Shown here: positions 8,641-17,047 of the stretch, in pieces
How positions within the stretch are numbered: the stretch's first letter is position 1
How the letters are laid out: each line of letters starts with the position of its first letter
Assembly: GCA_039030335.1 (NCBI GenBank)
Contig: JBCCEJ010000066.1
Location: 1 to 31,659 of the forward strand
Reading direction: 5' to 3'
DNA: 31,659 bases
Source: JBCCEJ01 sp039030335
GTDB lineage: Bacteria; Pseudomonadota; Gammaproteobacteria; HK1
Notes under the pieces: model-generated
What the model was told of the DNA's origin: nothing
What the model saw: the letters and a program-made list of their open reading frames with translations, nothing else
Database searches by the model: none
Program-made: the position numbers and the translations under genes

Positions 8641-9687
8641 TCAGTCGCGGTGCGGCTCTAGCACCACCTTGAGGTCCGATCCGGTTTGCTTCAGTGCTTC
8701 GAAACGGGCTGGAAAGGCGTGCATGCCAACCGTGTCCGTTACGAGGTTGGCCGGATCTATTTCGCCTTCACCAAGCAGCGTTGCAATGCGTTCGAAATGG
8801 TGTTTTTCGTAGCACATCGTAAAGCGCAGATCGATCGCTTTGACCAGCGCAACGGCGGGTTTGAAGGTGTCGGGGCGCATACAAAGGCCCGCGACTACCA
8901 CGCAGCCATCATCCGCGACTTCATCGATAGCCAGTTGCAAGGTACCGGGCAGGCCGACGCATTCGAACACGACATCGGGCCGGCCGCCGGCGATGCTACG
9001 CATGCGCTCACGGACGGATTCGCGCCCGGCATCAATGGCTTCAGTGGCGCCGAATTCGGCGGCGCGTTCTGCACGTTCACCGACCAGGTCACTGACGACG
9101 ACGTGTCTGGCGCCGAGGAAGCGGCACCATAGTGACACCGCGAGCCCAACGGGCCCGGCGCCCATGATCAATATGCTTGCCCCAGGTTCGAACCGCGCGC
9201 GCTCGGCGGCCGCGAGGCCGACTGCAAGCGGTTCCACCAGGGCGCCCGTGCGGGCGCCCACGCCGGCGGGTAGTCGCACCGCTTCCGCCAGCCCCACCCT
9301 TGCAAACTCTGCGTACGCGCCCGGGAGTGCAGGGCTGCCGCGCGTCTCTACCCGTTGGCACCGAAACACCCGACCCTTGCGGCACGCGTCACACGTGCCA
9401 CAGCCGATGAACGGCAACGCGCAAACCAGATCGCCCGGATGGAACTGTTGCCGCGCGGCTGCGCCGACCTCGACGATTTCACCGGCAAACTCATGGCCGA
9501 GGATGCCTCCGCGCGCGAGCGGGCGCCAACCCCCTTCGGTACCGTGCGTCTCGGTCCAGTGCAGGTCGGTGCCGCAAATTCCGCAGGCGCCTACCTGAAT
9601 GACGACTTCGCGTTCGCCCGGAGTCGGGTCATCAACCGATTCGATCGTAAGCGGCTGGCCAGCGGCGTTGAATACGGCGGCTTTCAT
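8641..9687 (-). CDS. Zinc-dependent medium-chain alcohol dehydrogenase
   Basis: NAD(P)-dependent MDR-family dehydrogenase of 348 residues, in the threonine/2,3-butanediol/sorbitol dehydrogenase branch. Catalytic zinc ligands are visible as Cys38 (CGICGTD) and the GHE motif at 64-66. The structural zinc site has all four cysteines, at 96, 99, 102 and 110 (CGTCDAC, then C). The Rossmann fold has GAGPVGLAV near residue 175. The C-terminus (SDLKVVLEP) is typical. It lies 89 bases downstream of the P450 gene on the same strand, so it probably oxidises an alcohol produced by or related to the P450 reaction. That link is inference. The start has no strong ribosome-binding site (AGGA is too far upstream), but the N-terminus MKAAVFN is standard for the family. 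Confidence 0.93.
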   Translation of the reverse strand: MKAAVFNAAGQPLTIESVDDPTPGEREVVIQVGACGICGTDLHWTETHGTEGGWRPLARGGILGHEFAGEIVEVGAAARQQFHPGDLVCALPFIGCGTCDACRKGRVFRCQRVETRGSPALPGAYAEFARVGLAEAVRLPAGVGARTGALVEPLAVGLAAAERARFEPGASILIMGAGPVGLAVSLWCRFLGARHVVVSDLVGERAERAAEFGATEAIDAGRESVRERMRSIAGGRPDVVFECVGLPGTLQLAIDEVADDGCVVVAGLCMRPDTFKPAVALVKAIDLRFTMCYEKHHFERIATLLGEGEIDPANLVTDTVGMHAFPARFEALKQTGSDLKVVLEPHRD

Positions 9688-9776
9688 GCGGACATCTCGT
9701 TATCCTCGAAACATCACGAGCGGCGACGCGCATTGCGCGCCGGGTTGCGCGGGATCTGGCGGCATCTCGATCGCCA

Positions 9777-11066
9777 TCAGCCGGGTTTTAGCTGAACCGG
9801 CACTTCGGCGATGGTACCGATGTGCAGATCTGTCAGCCAGCGGCGCGGCCCGGCCACGGCCAGGCGCGACAACAGCTGCCGTTCGCCAACAGCCTGGAAC
9901 AACGCGCGGAGCTCGAAACGCGCGAGATTGGCGCCCAGACAGAAATGGACGCCGCGGCCGTAACCGAGGTGCGGATTCGGGTCGCGCGTGATGTCGAGTT
10001 CGTCGGGGCGGTCGAAAACCGCTTCGTCCCGGTTGGCCGACGGATACCAGATCCCGACCGTATCTCCGGTGCGCAGTCGCTGACCGCCGAGTTCGACATC
10101 GCCGACAACCGTGCGGGCAAACTGAATGACCGGCGAGGTATAGCGCACGATCTCTTCGACCAACGATACGTTCAGCGCGTTTGGGGCCGCCTCAAAGCGC
10201 GCGATCTCTGCCGGGTTCTCGAGCAGTGCCAGAACGCCACGCGTCGCCGCGTTACGCGTGGTCTCATTGCCGGCCGCGATCAGAAGCTTCAGGTAGCCGT
10301 GCAGCTGCTGTTCCGTCAGGGCTGCACCGTCCACTTCGGCCTGCACCAACAGCGTAGACAGGTCGTTGCCCGGGTACGCGCGCTTGTGCTCGATGAGATC
10401 GCACAGGTAGGTGTAGAACTCTGCGTGCAGCCGCTTGCGCATATCGCGTCGCGATTCGCCGGGCGCGCGCCACCGCATGTTATCGATGTCGACCAGCGCA
10501 TCGGTCCACCGGTGGATATCTTTCCAGTCCTCTACCGGTACGCCCATCATCTCGCAGATGGTTGCGAGCGGCAGCTTTACCGCGAGCCCTTCCACCAAAT
10601 CGACGGGCTCGCCGTCGGCTAACGCGTCGGCGAAGTCTGCCACGATGGTCTGGGCGTGCGCGGTGAGACGCGCCGATATACTTCGACAGTAAGCCGATGT
10701 GAAGTGGCGCGCGACGATCCGGCGAAGCGCGCGATGCGTCGGATTATCGAGATAAACCAGATCTTCCGGTACGGCAGGGTCCCAACCGCGCGCGCGGATC
10801 TTTTTTGCGTTGGCGCGCAGGCGACGCTGTTCGTAGTCGTCAGGTGCCAGCCTGAGTCGGGGTCCGCCATTGATGAAGGTTTTATCGTCCAGTGACACAC
10901 GTTTGACGTCGGCGTAGCGTGTGATCGCCCAGAACGGTTCGATGCCGTCTCTTTCATACCAGTAGACCGGGGCCTCGCGGCGTAACCGGGCCCAGTCTTC
11001 CCACGGATATCCGTGGGCGTGGTAGCGCTCGATACTGTGGAGATCGATGTTGCCGAGGGGGTGCAT
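9777..11066 (-). CDS. Cytochrome P450
   Basis: Soluble bacterial P450 monooxygenase of 429 residues that needs separate redox partners; none is encoded in the window. The I-helix oxygen-activation motif is AAGNETTRN (AGNETT at 265-270). The K-helix ExxR is E305-I-V-R308. The heme-binding loop is HLGYGRGVHFCLGANLARFE, with the heme-ligating cysteine at 376. The first aromatic of the usual FGxGxHxCxG signature is Tyr here. The region FARTVVGDVELGGQ, then YPSANRDEAVF, resembles P450s acting on steroids, terpenoids or long-chain substrates (CYP124/125/142-like), but the substrate cannot be assigned. It precedes the alcohol dehydrogenase on the same strand and is divergent from the P-loop protein gene. 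Confidence 0.95.
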   Translation of the reverse strand: MHPLGNIDLHSIERYHAHGYPWEDWARLRREAPVYWYERDGIEPFWAITRYADVKRVSLDDKTFINGGPRLRLAPDDYEQRRLRANAKKIRARGWDPAVPEDLVYLDNPTHRALRRIVARHFTSAYCRSISARLTAHAQTIVADFADALADGEPVDLVEGLAVKLPLATICEMMGVPVEDWKDIHRWTDALVDIDNMRWRAPGESRRDMRKRLHAEFYTYLCDLIEHKRAYPGNDLSTLLVQAEVDGAALTEQQLHGYLKLLIAAGNETTRNAATRGVLALLENPAEIARFEAAPNALNVSLVEEIVRYTSPVIQFARTVVGDVELGGQRLRTGDTVGIWYPSANRDEAVFDRPDELDITRDPNPHLGYGRGVHFCLGANLARFELRALFQAVGERQLLSRLAVAGPRRWLTDLHIGTIAEVPVQLKPG

Positions 11067-11217
11067 GGTCGGAGCCTGCCCGCCGGATCCGCACCGGCCA
11101 ATTTATGCAGTGTCTGAAGCTTAGCGCGCGTCCGATCGGATTACGCTACGTTGTTTGCCTGGCACCCGAATCGATTTCGCTTCGGCTGGACAACGTCAAG
11201 CGCCGATGTCCGGAATC

Positions 11218-11246
11218 TTGCTATCCAGCAAAATAGCTGTATACAT
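11218..11246 (+). promoter_or_regulatory. Candidate sigma-70-type promoter for the P-loop gene
   Basis: TTGCTA at 11218-11223 and TATACA at 11240-11245 are separated by 16 bases inside a locally AT-rich stretch. Each hexamer matches four of six consensus positions. Transcription would begin near 11252, which fits translation from TTG at 11283 and argues against the earlier TTG at 11151. Confidence 0.4.
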
Positions 11247-11282
11247 ATTCAGTCAGGAATACCGACAGCAGCGAGTAGCATC

Positions 11283-11921
11283 TTGTCGGCCGAAACCGTC
11301 AACCCCCGGCGAGACAGCGAAGACGAATCCGCCAGTCTGCCCGCGGACGTGCGCGAGGCGCGCCCGTTCAAGATCGCTTTTGTCGGTAGTCACGGGGTTG
11401 GCAAAACGACACTTTGCTTCGGGCTCGCCGCGCGCTTGAAGGCGCGCAACGTTTCGTTGGAAGTGGTGCACGAAGTGGCCCGGCGCTGCCCGCTGCCGAT
11501 CAACGAAGAAACCTCGCTGGAAGCGCAAGCCTGGATCTTGCATACACAGATCGCCGAAGAGCTGCTCGCGCAGAGCCGCTATTCGACGGTAATCTGCGAT
11601 CGCGGTGTCATCGACAACTACGCCTACCTCAAACAGGCCCATGGCGATGTACCGGTATTGAGCCAGTTGGTCGACGGGTGGATGCCGACTTACGGCGCCG
11701 TAGTGCTCGTTCCGACCACGGAGGCACCTGGGGCTGATGGCATCCGGGCTGCCGATCCGGTCTTCCAGGCTGCGATTGAACTACGCGTACTGGACGAGTT
11801 AACCGGGCGCGGCGTGGTTTTCCATGATCTGCGCCCGATACCACGCGAGGGCTGGCTCGACCGGGTTGAAGCCATCGCCACCGACGCCTTGCGGCCACCG
11901 CAACTGCCATTGGCGCTGTAG
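11283..11921 (+). CDS. NadR-like P-loop ATPase/kinase (AAA_28-type)
   Basis: A nucleotide-binding protein with a Walker A loop GSHGVGKTTL (lysine at residue 41 from the chosen start) and a kinase-like Walker B region TVICDRGVIDNYAYL. The fold resembles the nucleoside/nicotinamide-riboside kinase half of NadR and the AAA_28 family. The true substrate is unknown. No DNA-binding or adenylyltransferase domain of NadR is present. The frame is open back to a TTG at 11151. I prefer TTG 11283 (212 residues) because the best promoter lies between the two; GTG 11349 is another option. The residues before PFKIAFVG look like disordered leader. TauE/SafE follows 36 bases downstream and may be co-transcribed. 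Confidence 0.75.
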   Translation: MSAETVNPRRDSEDESASLPADVREARPFKIAFVGSHGVGKTTLCFGLAARLKARNVSLEVVHEVARRCPLPINEETSLEAQAWILHTQIAEELLAQSRYSTVICDRGVIDNYAYLKQAHGDVPVLSQLVDGWMPTYGAVVLVPTTEAPGADGIRAADPVFQAAIELRVLDELTGRGVVFHDLRPIPREGWLDRVEAIATDALRPPQLPLAL

Positions 11922-11957
11922 CACGCCAGTCCGCCAGGTGCACCAGACAGACCCGTC

Positions 11958-12704
11958 ATGACCACCGATATCACGACCCTCGCCCTGATCGGCGTCATTT
12001 TCCTGCTCGCAGGTGGCGTCAAAGGTGTCGTCGGTCTGGGTTTGCCCACGGTCAGTCTCGCGTTACTGACCGTCACCATGGATCTGAAACAGGCAATGGC
12101 CCTGATGTTGGTGCCATCGTTCGTCACCAACCTCTGGCAAGGCATGGTCGGTGGGCACGCGCGCCATCTGTTGGCGCGCTGCTGGCCGTTTCTGGTGTTG
12201 GCAACGGTGTGTGTCGCGCTCGGCGCGGTAGGGCTGCACCACCTGCGCACCGTCTTGCTTACCGCACTGCTGGGTTTTGCGATCGCTACGTATGCGCTGC
12301 TCGGGCTTTCCGGCTTGAAGCTGTCGTTGACGCCGGGGCGCGAACGTTGGTTAGGGCCGCTTTGCGGGGTCGCAAACGGCGTCCTGACTGGGCTCACGGG
12401 CTCGTTCGTAGTGCCGGGTGTGCTGTATCTGCAGGCGCTTGGACTGAGTCGCGACCAGCTGGTGCAGGCGATGGGCATCCTGTTCACGCTATCGACACTC
12501 TCCGTCGGCCTTGCGCTCGGCGGTGGACGACTCCTGACCGTCGAACTTGGATTGATGTCATCCGCGGGCCTGCTCCCAGCGCTATTTGGCATGTGGTGCG
12601 GGCAGAAACTCCGCCACCGGCTGTCGGAGCAACGCTTCAGACAGGTGTTCTTTATCGCGCTGCTCATCGTCGGAGGTTATCTGGCCGTCAAAGGCCTCTT
12701 CTGA
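11958..12704 (+). CDS. TauE/SafE-family membrane transporter
   Basis: A 248-residue integral membrane protein with about eight hydrophobic helices in two similar halves, typical of the TauE/SafE (sulfite/sulfonate/organoanion export or permease) family. The first helix contains the glycine-rich signature LAGGVKGVVGLGLP. The second half has the matching repeat GVANGVLTGLTGSFVVPG. Substrates known for the family include sulfite, sulfoacetate, 3-sulfolactate and other organic anions; the one here is unknown. The start at ATG 11958 gives a normal N-terminus although the ribosome-binding site is weak. It is convergent with the molybdenum hydroxylase genes, with 64 bases between the two stops. Confidence 0.9.
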   Translation: MTTDITTLALIGVIFLLAGGVKGVVGLGLPTVSLALLTVTMDLKQAMALMLVPSFVTNLWQGMVGGHARHLLARCWPFLVLATVCVALGAVGLHHLRTVLLTALLGFAIATYALLGLSGLKLSLTPGRERWLGPLCGVANGVLTGLTGSFVVPGVLYLQALGLSRDQLVQAMGILFTLSTLSVGLALGGGRLLTVELGLMSSAGLLPALFGMWCGQKLRHRLSEQRFRQVFFIALLIVGGYLAVKGLF

Positions 12705-12768
12705 GCGCCTGCCTGGCCGTGTCTGGAATGCCCTGTTTGCCACCGGCGGGCCGGAACCGGCGCGCGAG

Positions 12769-14895
12769 TCAATCAGGCAGCAAAGCGGCGGCAATGCGAT
12801 CACGCGTCAGCGGCATGTCGCGCACGCGGGCACCCAGTGCGTGCGCCACGGCATTGCCTATCGCGGCCGCCGTTGGGCCTAGTGAGCACTCACCTACGCC
12901 GAGTGAGCGATGCTGTTTTGCGTCGACCAGCTCCACGTCGACCGGCGGGATTTCGGTGAAGCGCAGGATCGGATAACTGTCCCAGTCTCTGGACTGGTTG
13001 CCGTTGCGGTCGATTTGCACCTGTTCTTTCAACGCCATGCTGGCACCCTGGATGATGCCGCCTTCGATCTGGTTGCGGGCACCGTCGGGATTTACGACGA
13101 GTCCGGCATCCGCAACACACCAGATATGTTCCAGACGAACCTGTTGGTCGACGTTCAGCGCGACGATGACGGCGGCATAAGCGGACCGGTTCTTGTACTG
13201 CGCCATCCCGATCCCATAGCCCGTGCCAGTCCCCGGCGCCGGCCGTGCGCTCCAGTTCGCGAGCACCGCCACCCGCCGCAGGATGTGTTGCGCGCGTTCA
13301 TCGGACAGAAGCTCCAGGCGGAATGCAAGCGGGTCTGCCTCCGCCCGTTCGGCCAGCTCGTCCAGCATGCATTCGATCGCGAATACGTTCGGCAACGCGC
13401 CCAGTCCGCGCAGCGCCGAAGTGCGAACCGGCAATTCCGTCACCAGATGGTGTTCTATGCGGTGCGCCGGAATGTCGTAGAGCGGGACGGCATTGCGCGT
13501 TGCGCCGCCGCCGCGGTCTTCGGGAGGATCGTTCAAGTCGAGCGGCGCGGGCTTTTCGGGCAGCGACGTAGCGGCCAGCAGGTTGCCCCCCGAGCGGCCG
13601 GGGCGCTGTACGTGCACGCCGCTCCAGATTTCGGTCGTCCAGTCGACTGGTCGCCAATGCTCGTCCGTCCATACCTGAAGTCTGACCTGCATGGCGGAGC
13701 CGAGCGGTTCATACAGGAACTCGTCCTCGCGTCGCCACATGACACGAATGGTGTGCCCAGGCATCTCGAGCGCGATCAGCGCGGCATCCAGCGAAGCGTC
13801 GTCGGCGCCGTTGTGGCCGTAGCAGCCGGGTCCGTGGCGGTGAAATGCCGAGATGTCGCCGGCGTCCATGCCGAGCGTATTGGCCAGCGCCTGACGCAGC
13901 GGATGCATGCCCTGGCCGTGCGACCATACGGTCAGATGGCCGTCGCGCATCTCCGCGAGCGCACACGAAGGTCCCATCGATGCGTGCGCGACGTAGGGGC
14001 GGGAGTAGTGGGCTTCGATGCGGTTCTGGCCAGGGTGTTCGGGGCTTGTGGACGGCGCGCCGATCGTGTGGTGTTTGGCTTTGCGTCCGTAAAGCCAGGC
14101 CGCCTCGCCGGCCGTGTCCGCGTGGCTCGGCATACCTCGCCAGCGCATCCGCTCCGGCGCCGCGCGCGCCGCGCGCTCCACGATGGCCTCGTCAGCGCTG
14201 ACGACCGCAACGAAGTCTCCGGTTCGCACGAACCGAAGCGCACCGCCGGCTGCGCGCTGAATGGCCGCCTGGTCGACAGACTCAAGCTCCGCCGCCGGGT
14301 CCGGTTGCCGGAGCACGCGCGCGTGGAGCAGGTTGGGGCGCTGCATATCGTGGAGAAAAGCGGCGCCGCTGACTTTCGCCGGCAGGTCGAGGCGCGCGAC
14401 GCTACGACCCACCGTGCGGTAAGCGGTGGGCGGCTTGAGATCCGGCATCTGCTGCACCGGCGTCGTCAAATCGGTTTCTGGCGCCACCCGCCAGTAGTCG
14501 TAGCCCGTTGGTCGTCCGTTTTGCAGAAACTCGCCATTGTCGACCGACAGCTCATCCCGGCCGCAGTTCAGCCGCTGCGCCAGCCGGTCCAGCAGTCGGG
14601 CACGTGCTTCAGCGCACGCGATCCGCACGGACGCGCCCGAGACTTCTACTGACAGGCTTGACGTGGTGTATAGCTCGTTCGGGCCAGTCGTGGTGTCGCC
14701 GGAGACCATCTGCACGGCGTCGAGATCGAGGTCCAGCTCCTCCGCCGCGATCTGCGCGATGGCAGTTACGATGCCCTGCCCGATCTCCACTTTGCCAGTG
14801 CCGATCAGCACCGTGCGATCGCTGCCGAAGCGAATCCAGCGATCGAGTGATGGATTGGTGGCGAAGCTCGGGGTGAGTGGTGCCGGGTCGGTCAT
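12769..14895 (-). CDS. Molybdopterin-binding subunit of a xanthine-dehydrogenase-family hydroxylase (IorB-like)
   Basis: Large catalytic subunit of a molybdenum hydroxylase, 708 residues, most like the isoquinoline 1-oxidoreductase/nicotinate hydroxylase beta-type subunits. The N-terminal segment has TGKVEIGQGIVTAIAQ and AEELDL, typical of this branch. Mo-pterin contacts appear in TSSLSVEVSGASVR and RGLGALPNVFAIECMLDEL. The invariant catalytic glutamate of the family is in GVGECSLGP (about Glu669). It pairs with the [2Fe-2S] protein gene upstream, whose stop overlaps its ATG by 4 bases. No FAD subunit, XdhC-type maturation factor or c-type heme motif (CxxCH) is present, so the electron acceptor is unclear. 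It starts without the Tat signal seen in many IorB proteins, suggesting a cytoplasmic enzyme. The substrate, presumably an N-heterocycle or aldehyde, is unknown. Confidence 0.9.
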   Translation of the reverse strand: MTDPAPLTPSFATNPSLDRWIRFGSDRTVLIGTGKVEIGQGIVTAIAQIAAEELDLDLDAVQMVSGDTTTGPNELYTTSSLSVEVSGASVRIACAEARARLLDRLAQRLNCGRDELSVDNGEFLQNGRPTGYDYWRVAPETDLTTPVQQMPDLKPPTAYRTVGRSVARLDLPAKVSGAAFLHDMQRPNLLHARVLRQPDPAAELESVDQAAIQRAAGGALRFVRTGDFVAVVSADEAIVERAARAAPERMRWRGMPSHADTAGEAAWLYGRKAKHHTIGAPSTSPEHPGQNRIEAHYSRPYVAHASMGPSCALAEMRDGHLTVWSHGQGMHPLRQALANTLGMDAGDISAFHRHGPGCYGHNGADDASLDAALIALEMPGHTIRVMWRREDEFLYEPLGSAMQVRLQVWTDEHWRPVDWTTEIWSGVHVQRPGRSGGNLLAATSLPEKPAPLDLNDPPEDRGGGATRNAVPLYDIPAHRIEHHLVTELPVRTSALRGLGALPNVFAIECMLDELAERAEADPLAFRLELLSDERAQHILRRVAVLANWSARPAPGTGTGYGIGMAQYKNRSAYAAVIVALNVDQQVRLEHIWCVADAGLVVNPDGARNQIEGGIIQGASMALKEQVQIDRNGNQSRDWDSYPILRFTEIPPVDVELVDAKQHRSLGVGECSLGPTAAAIGNAVAHALGARVRDMPLTRDRIAAALLPD

Positions 14896-15377
14896 ATGTC
14901 ACCTCGGGCACCGAGCGCCCGCGCGGCGCGCTCGACGGCGCGCAGGATGCGCAGGTGAGTGCCGCAGCGACAGAGGTTGCCATCGAGTGCCGCTGCAATG
15001 TCGGTGCGGCTTGGCGCGGGGTTGTCGTCCAGTAACGCCTTGACCCGCACGATCATGCCGGCGAGACAGTATCCACACTGCCCGGCCTGCTCTTCGAGAA
15101 AGGCCTCCTGGATCGGGTGCATGTGTCCATCCGTCTGGTTGCTCAGGCCCTCGACGGTTGTGACGTGCGCGCTGGCCACTTCGCTCGCAAGCGTTGTGCA
15201 CGCATAGCGGGGCACGCCGTCGATCAAGACCGTGCAGGCACCGCACTGCTCCAGGCCGCACCCGAAACGCGTGCCTTTGAGATCCAGGTGATTGCGCAGC
15301 ACATGGAGCAGCGTGTCGTCCTGATGACAGGTTGCCCGGGCCGTCCGTCCGTTTACGTGCAAGTCCAACTCCAGCAA
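14892..15377 (-). CDS. [2Fe-2S] subunit of a molybdenum hydroxylase (IorA-like)
   Basis: Small electron-transfer subunit of 161 residues. The N-terminal plant-ferredoxin-type cluster is held by Cys40, 45, 48 and 60 (FGCGLEQCGACTV, then YAC). The C-terminal helical domain holds the second [2Fe-2S] cluster with Cys101, 104, 136 and 138 (QCGYCLAGM, then NLCRCGTH). All eight ligands are present and the length is standard. The start is TTG at 15377, supported by AAGGAG six bases upstream. The gene overlaps the molybdopterin subunit by ATGA, so the two subunits are almost certainly made together. Electrons pass from the Mo centre through these clusters to an acceptor that is not encoded nearby. Confidence 0.95.
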   Translation of the reverse strand: MLELDLHVNGRTARATCHQDDTLLHVLRNHLDLKGTRFGCGLEQCGACTVLIDGVPRYACTTLASEVASAHVTTVEGLSNQTDGHMHPIQEAFLEEQAGQCGYCLAGMIVRVKALLDDNPAPSRTDIAAALDGNLCRCGTHLRILRAVERAARALGARGDI

Positions 15378-15607
15378 GTGACTCTCCTTCGGAACGTGTC
15401 GTCAGCTCGCGCCCGAACCGCCGCGCCAATGACGTCGCGGCCGGCCAGTTGTCAGAGCTGCGCCGGCGTCAATTCGACCATGGCGTGCGGCCGCCCGGCG
15501 GAGCGATTCGAACGTCATCAGGCCTGTATCGATGATGCCCGGTATGGTGCTCGCACGACCAACCGGCGGCGCTCTGCTTCAGCACGGCCATCTCAATTGC
15601 GCGTCGC

Positions 15608-16792
15608 CTACGACAGCGATTCTGACGGCTTGTCCGGGCCTGTCTCGGCAAAATGGTCAGCGGCGAGCGCCAGATTGCGCAAGGGTCGCTGCTGGTATGG
15701 TCTGGCCAACAGGGCCTGTTCATCCAGATCGATGCCAAGGCCTGGTCTCTCCGGCAGCGCGATGTGACTGTCCTCCACAACGAACGGCGCGTCGCTGATC
15801 GCAGACCCCGTTTCCTCGAAGTTCACGAAGTACTCCGTGATCAGAAAGTTGGGCATGCCGGCGCTCGCGTGCAGCGTGGCGGCGAGCCCCATCGTTGTGC
15901 TGTTGTAATTGTGTGGTGACATCGCGACGTGATGCGCCTCGGCCATGGCGCCAATTTCGCGCAGTTCGAGAATCCCCCCACAGTTACACACATCCGGATT
16001 CAGGATGTCGGCCGCGCGCCGCTCCAGCACATCCTTGAATTCGACTTTGGTGTAGAGCTCCTCGCCGGTAACCACTGGAATCCGCACGGCCTGGCGTACT
16101 TCAGCGAGGCTCGCCAGATCTTTAGACGACACGGGCTCTTCAAACCAGAACGGTGCGAAGCGCTCGAGATCGGCCGCCACGCGCACCGCGTGCATGGGCG
16201 CGAGCCGCCGGTGCACTTCGACGAGGATATCGACGTCCGGCCCTACCGCTTCGCGGACCGCGGCGACCCGATCGACGGCTTCCCGTTCCTGTCTACGATC
16301 GATATAGGCGCGCCACGGGCCTGAGAAAGGATCGAACTTGAGCGCCGTGAAGCCGCGCTGAACGAGCGTCTGAGCGCGCCGGGCAACTTCGTCGGGCGCC
16401 TGATTGGCGCCCCAACCGTTCGCGTAGACGCGCAGTCTTGGCGCAATGCGCCCGCCCAGCAGGTTGTAGACGGGCTGTTCGAGCGCCTTGCCGCAGATAT
16501 CCCACAACGCCATCTCGACGCTGCTGAGCGCCGAGAAGAAGTCCATGCTGCCGCGCTTACCGGCGAAATCAGTGTAGGCGCTGTAGGTCAGCGCCTTGAT
16601 GTCGAACGGCGACCGGCCGCGGAGGTACCGCGCCAGCTCCTGGATATGGACTTCGATCGCGCGGTCGCGATCGAGCTGCGTGTAGGCTTCGCCCCAGCCG
16701 TGGATGCCGCGGTCGGTCTCAACTTTGGCGAACAGCCACTGTTTTGAGCTGCCAGAGTCGACGATGAAGGTTTTGACGTTTTCGATTTTCAC
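15608..16792 (-). CDS. Enolase-superfamily dehydratase/racemase (mandelate racemase-like)
   Basis: Mg-dependent enzyme that abstracts the proton alpha to a carboxylate, probably dehydrating a sugar acid. The start is taken at GTG 16792 (394 residues) because the protein then begins at the family's first strand (KIENVKTFIVDSG). The open frame extends 35 codons upstream with a low-complexity Arg-rich sequence. The capping domain is N-terminal; the TIM barrel has LKFDPFSGPW (Lys152), VEVHRRLAP (metal-ligand Glu192 and His194), FWFEEPV and VVTGEELYTK as the other metal-ligand strands. SPHNYNSTT carries a probable catalytic His294. The EVHRR...SPHN set is typical of the galactonate/mannonate-dehydratase-like branch, but the exact substrate is not readable. 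It lies 230 bases downstream of the Mo hydroxylase pair's start, on the same strand and upstream in transcription. Confidence 0.9.
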   Translation of the reverse strand: MKIENVKTFIVDSGSSKQWLFAKVETDRGIHGWGEAYTQLDRDRAIEVHIQELARYLRGRSPFDIKALTYSAYTDFAGKRGSMDFFSALSSVEMALWDICGKALEQPVYNLLGGRIAPRLRVYANGWGANQAPDEVARRAQTLVQRGFTALKFDPFSGPWRAYIDRRQEREAVDRVAAVREAVGPDVDILVEVHRRLAPMHAVRVAADLERFAPFWFEEPVSSKDLASLAEVRQAVRIPVVTGEELYTKVEFKDVLERRAADILNPDVCNCGGILELREIGAMAEAHHVAMSPHNYNSTTMGLAATLHASAGMPNFLITEYFVNFEETGSAISDAPFVVEDSHIALPERPGLGIDLDEQALLARPYQQRPLRNLALAADHFAETGPDKPSESLS

Positions 16793-17047
16793 GCTGAGCC
16801 CACTTCGATGGCCACCACGCGCGATGGTCTCCAGCCCCGTGAAGCGGGGATTTCGCGCATGCCGGCATTGGCCACGCGCTGCGCATCGTCGCGTCAACCC
16901 CGTGGCAGTAGCTCAGCATTGTTACGGCAAGGCGATCTTCGGCTCAACCTCCGATCGTGGCCCCGCCGGTTTTTCGGTCGTGCTGTTCGGCGCGCCGAAG
17001 CGCCTGTTCGAATGTCCGGCTGGCGCCAGTGGCGCGGCTCGAGGGGA

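Noticed and set aside
12910..14652. 580-codon open frame on the + strand
   Set aside because: It is antisense to the molybdopterin subunit, which has clear motifs. Long antisense frames are common in GC-rich coding DNA and the translation shows no recognisable domain.
16835..16849. CCCCG/CGGGG stem with a 5-base loop upstream of the enolase-type gene
   Set aside because: A 5-base stem in GC-rich DNA is expected by chance, and no T-tract follows.
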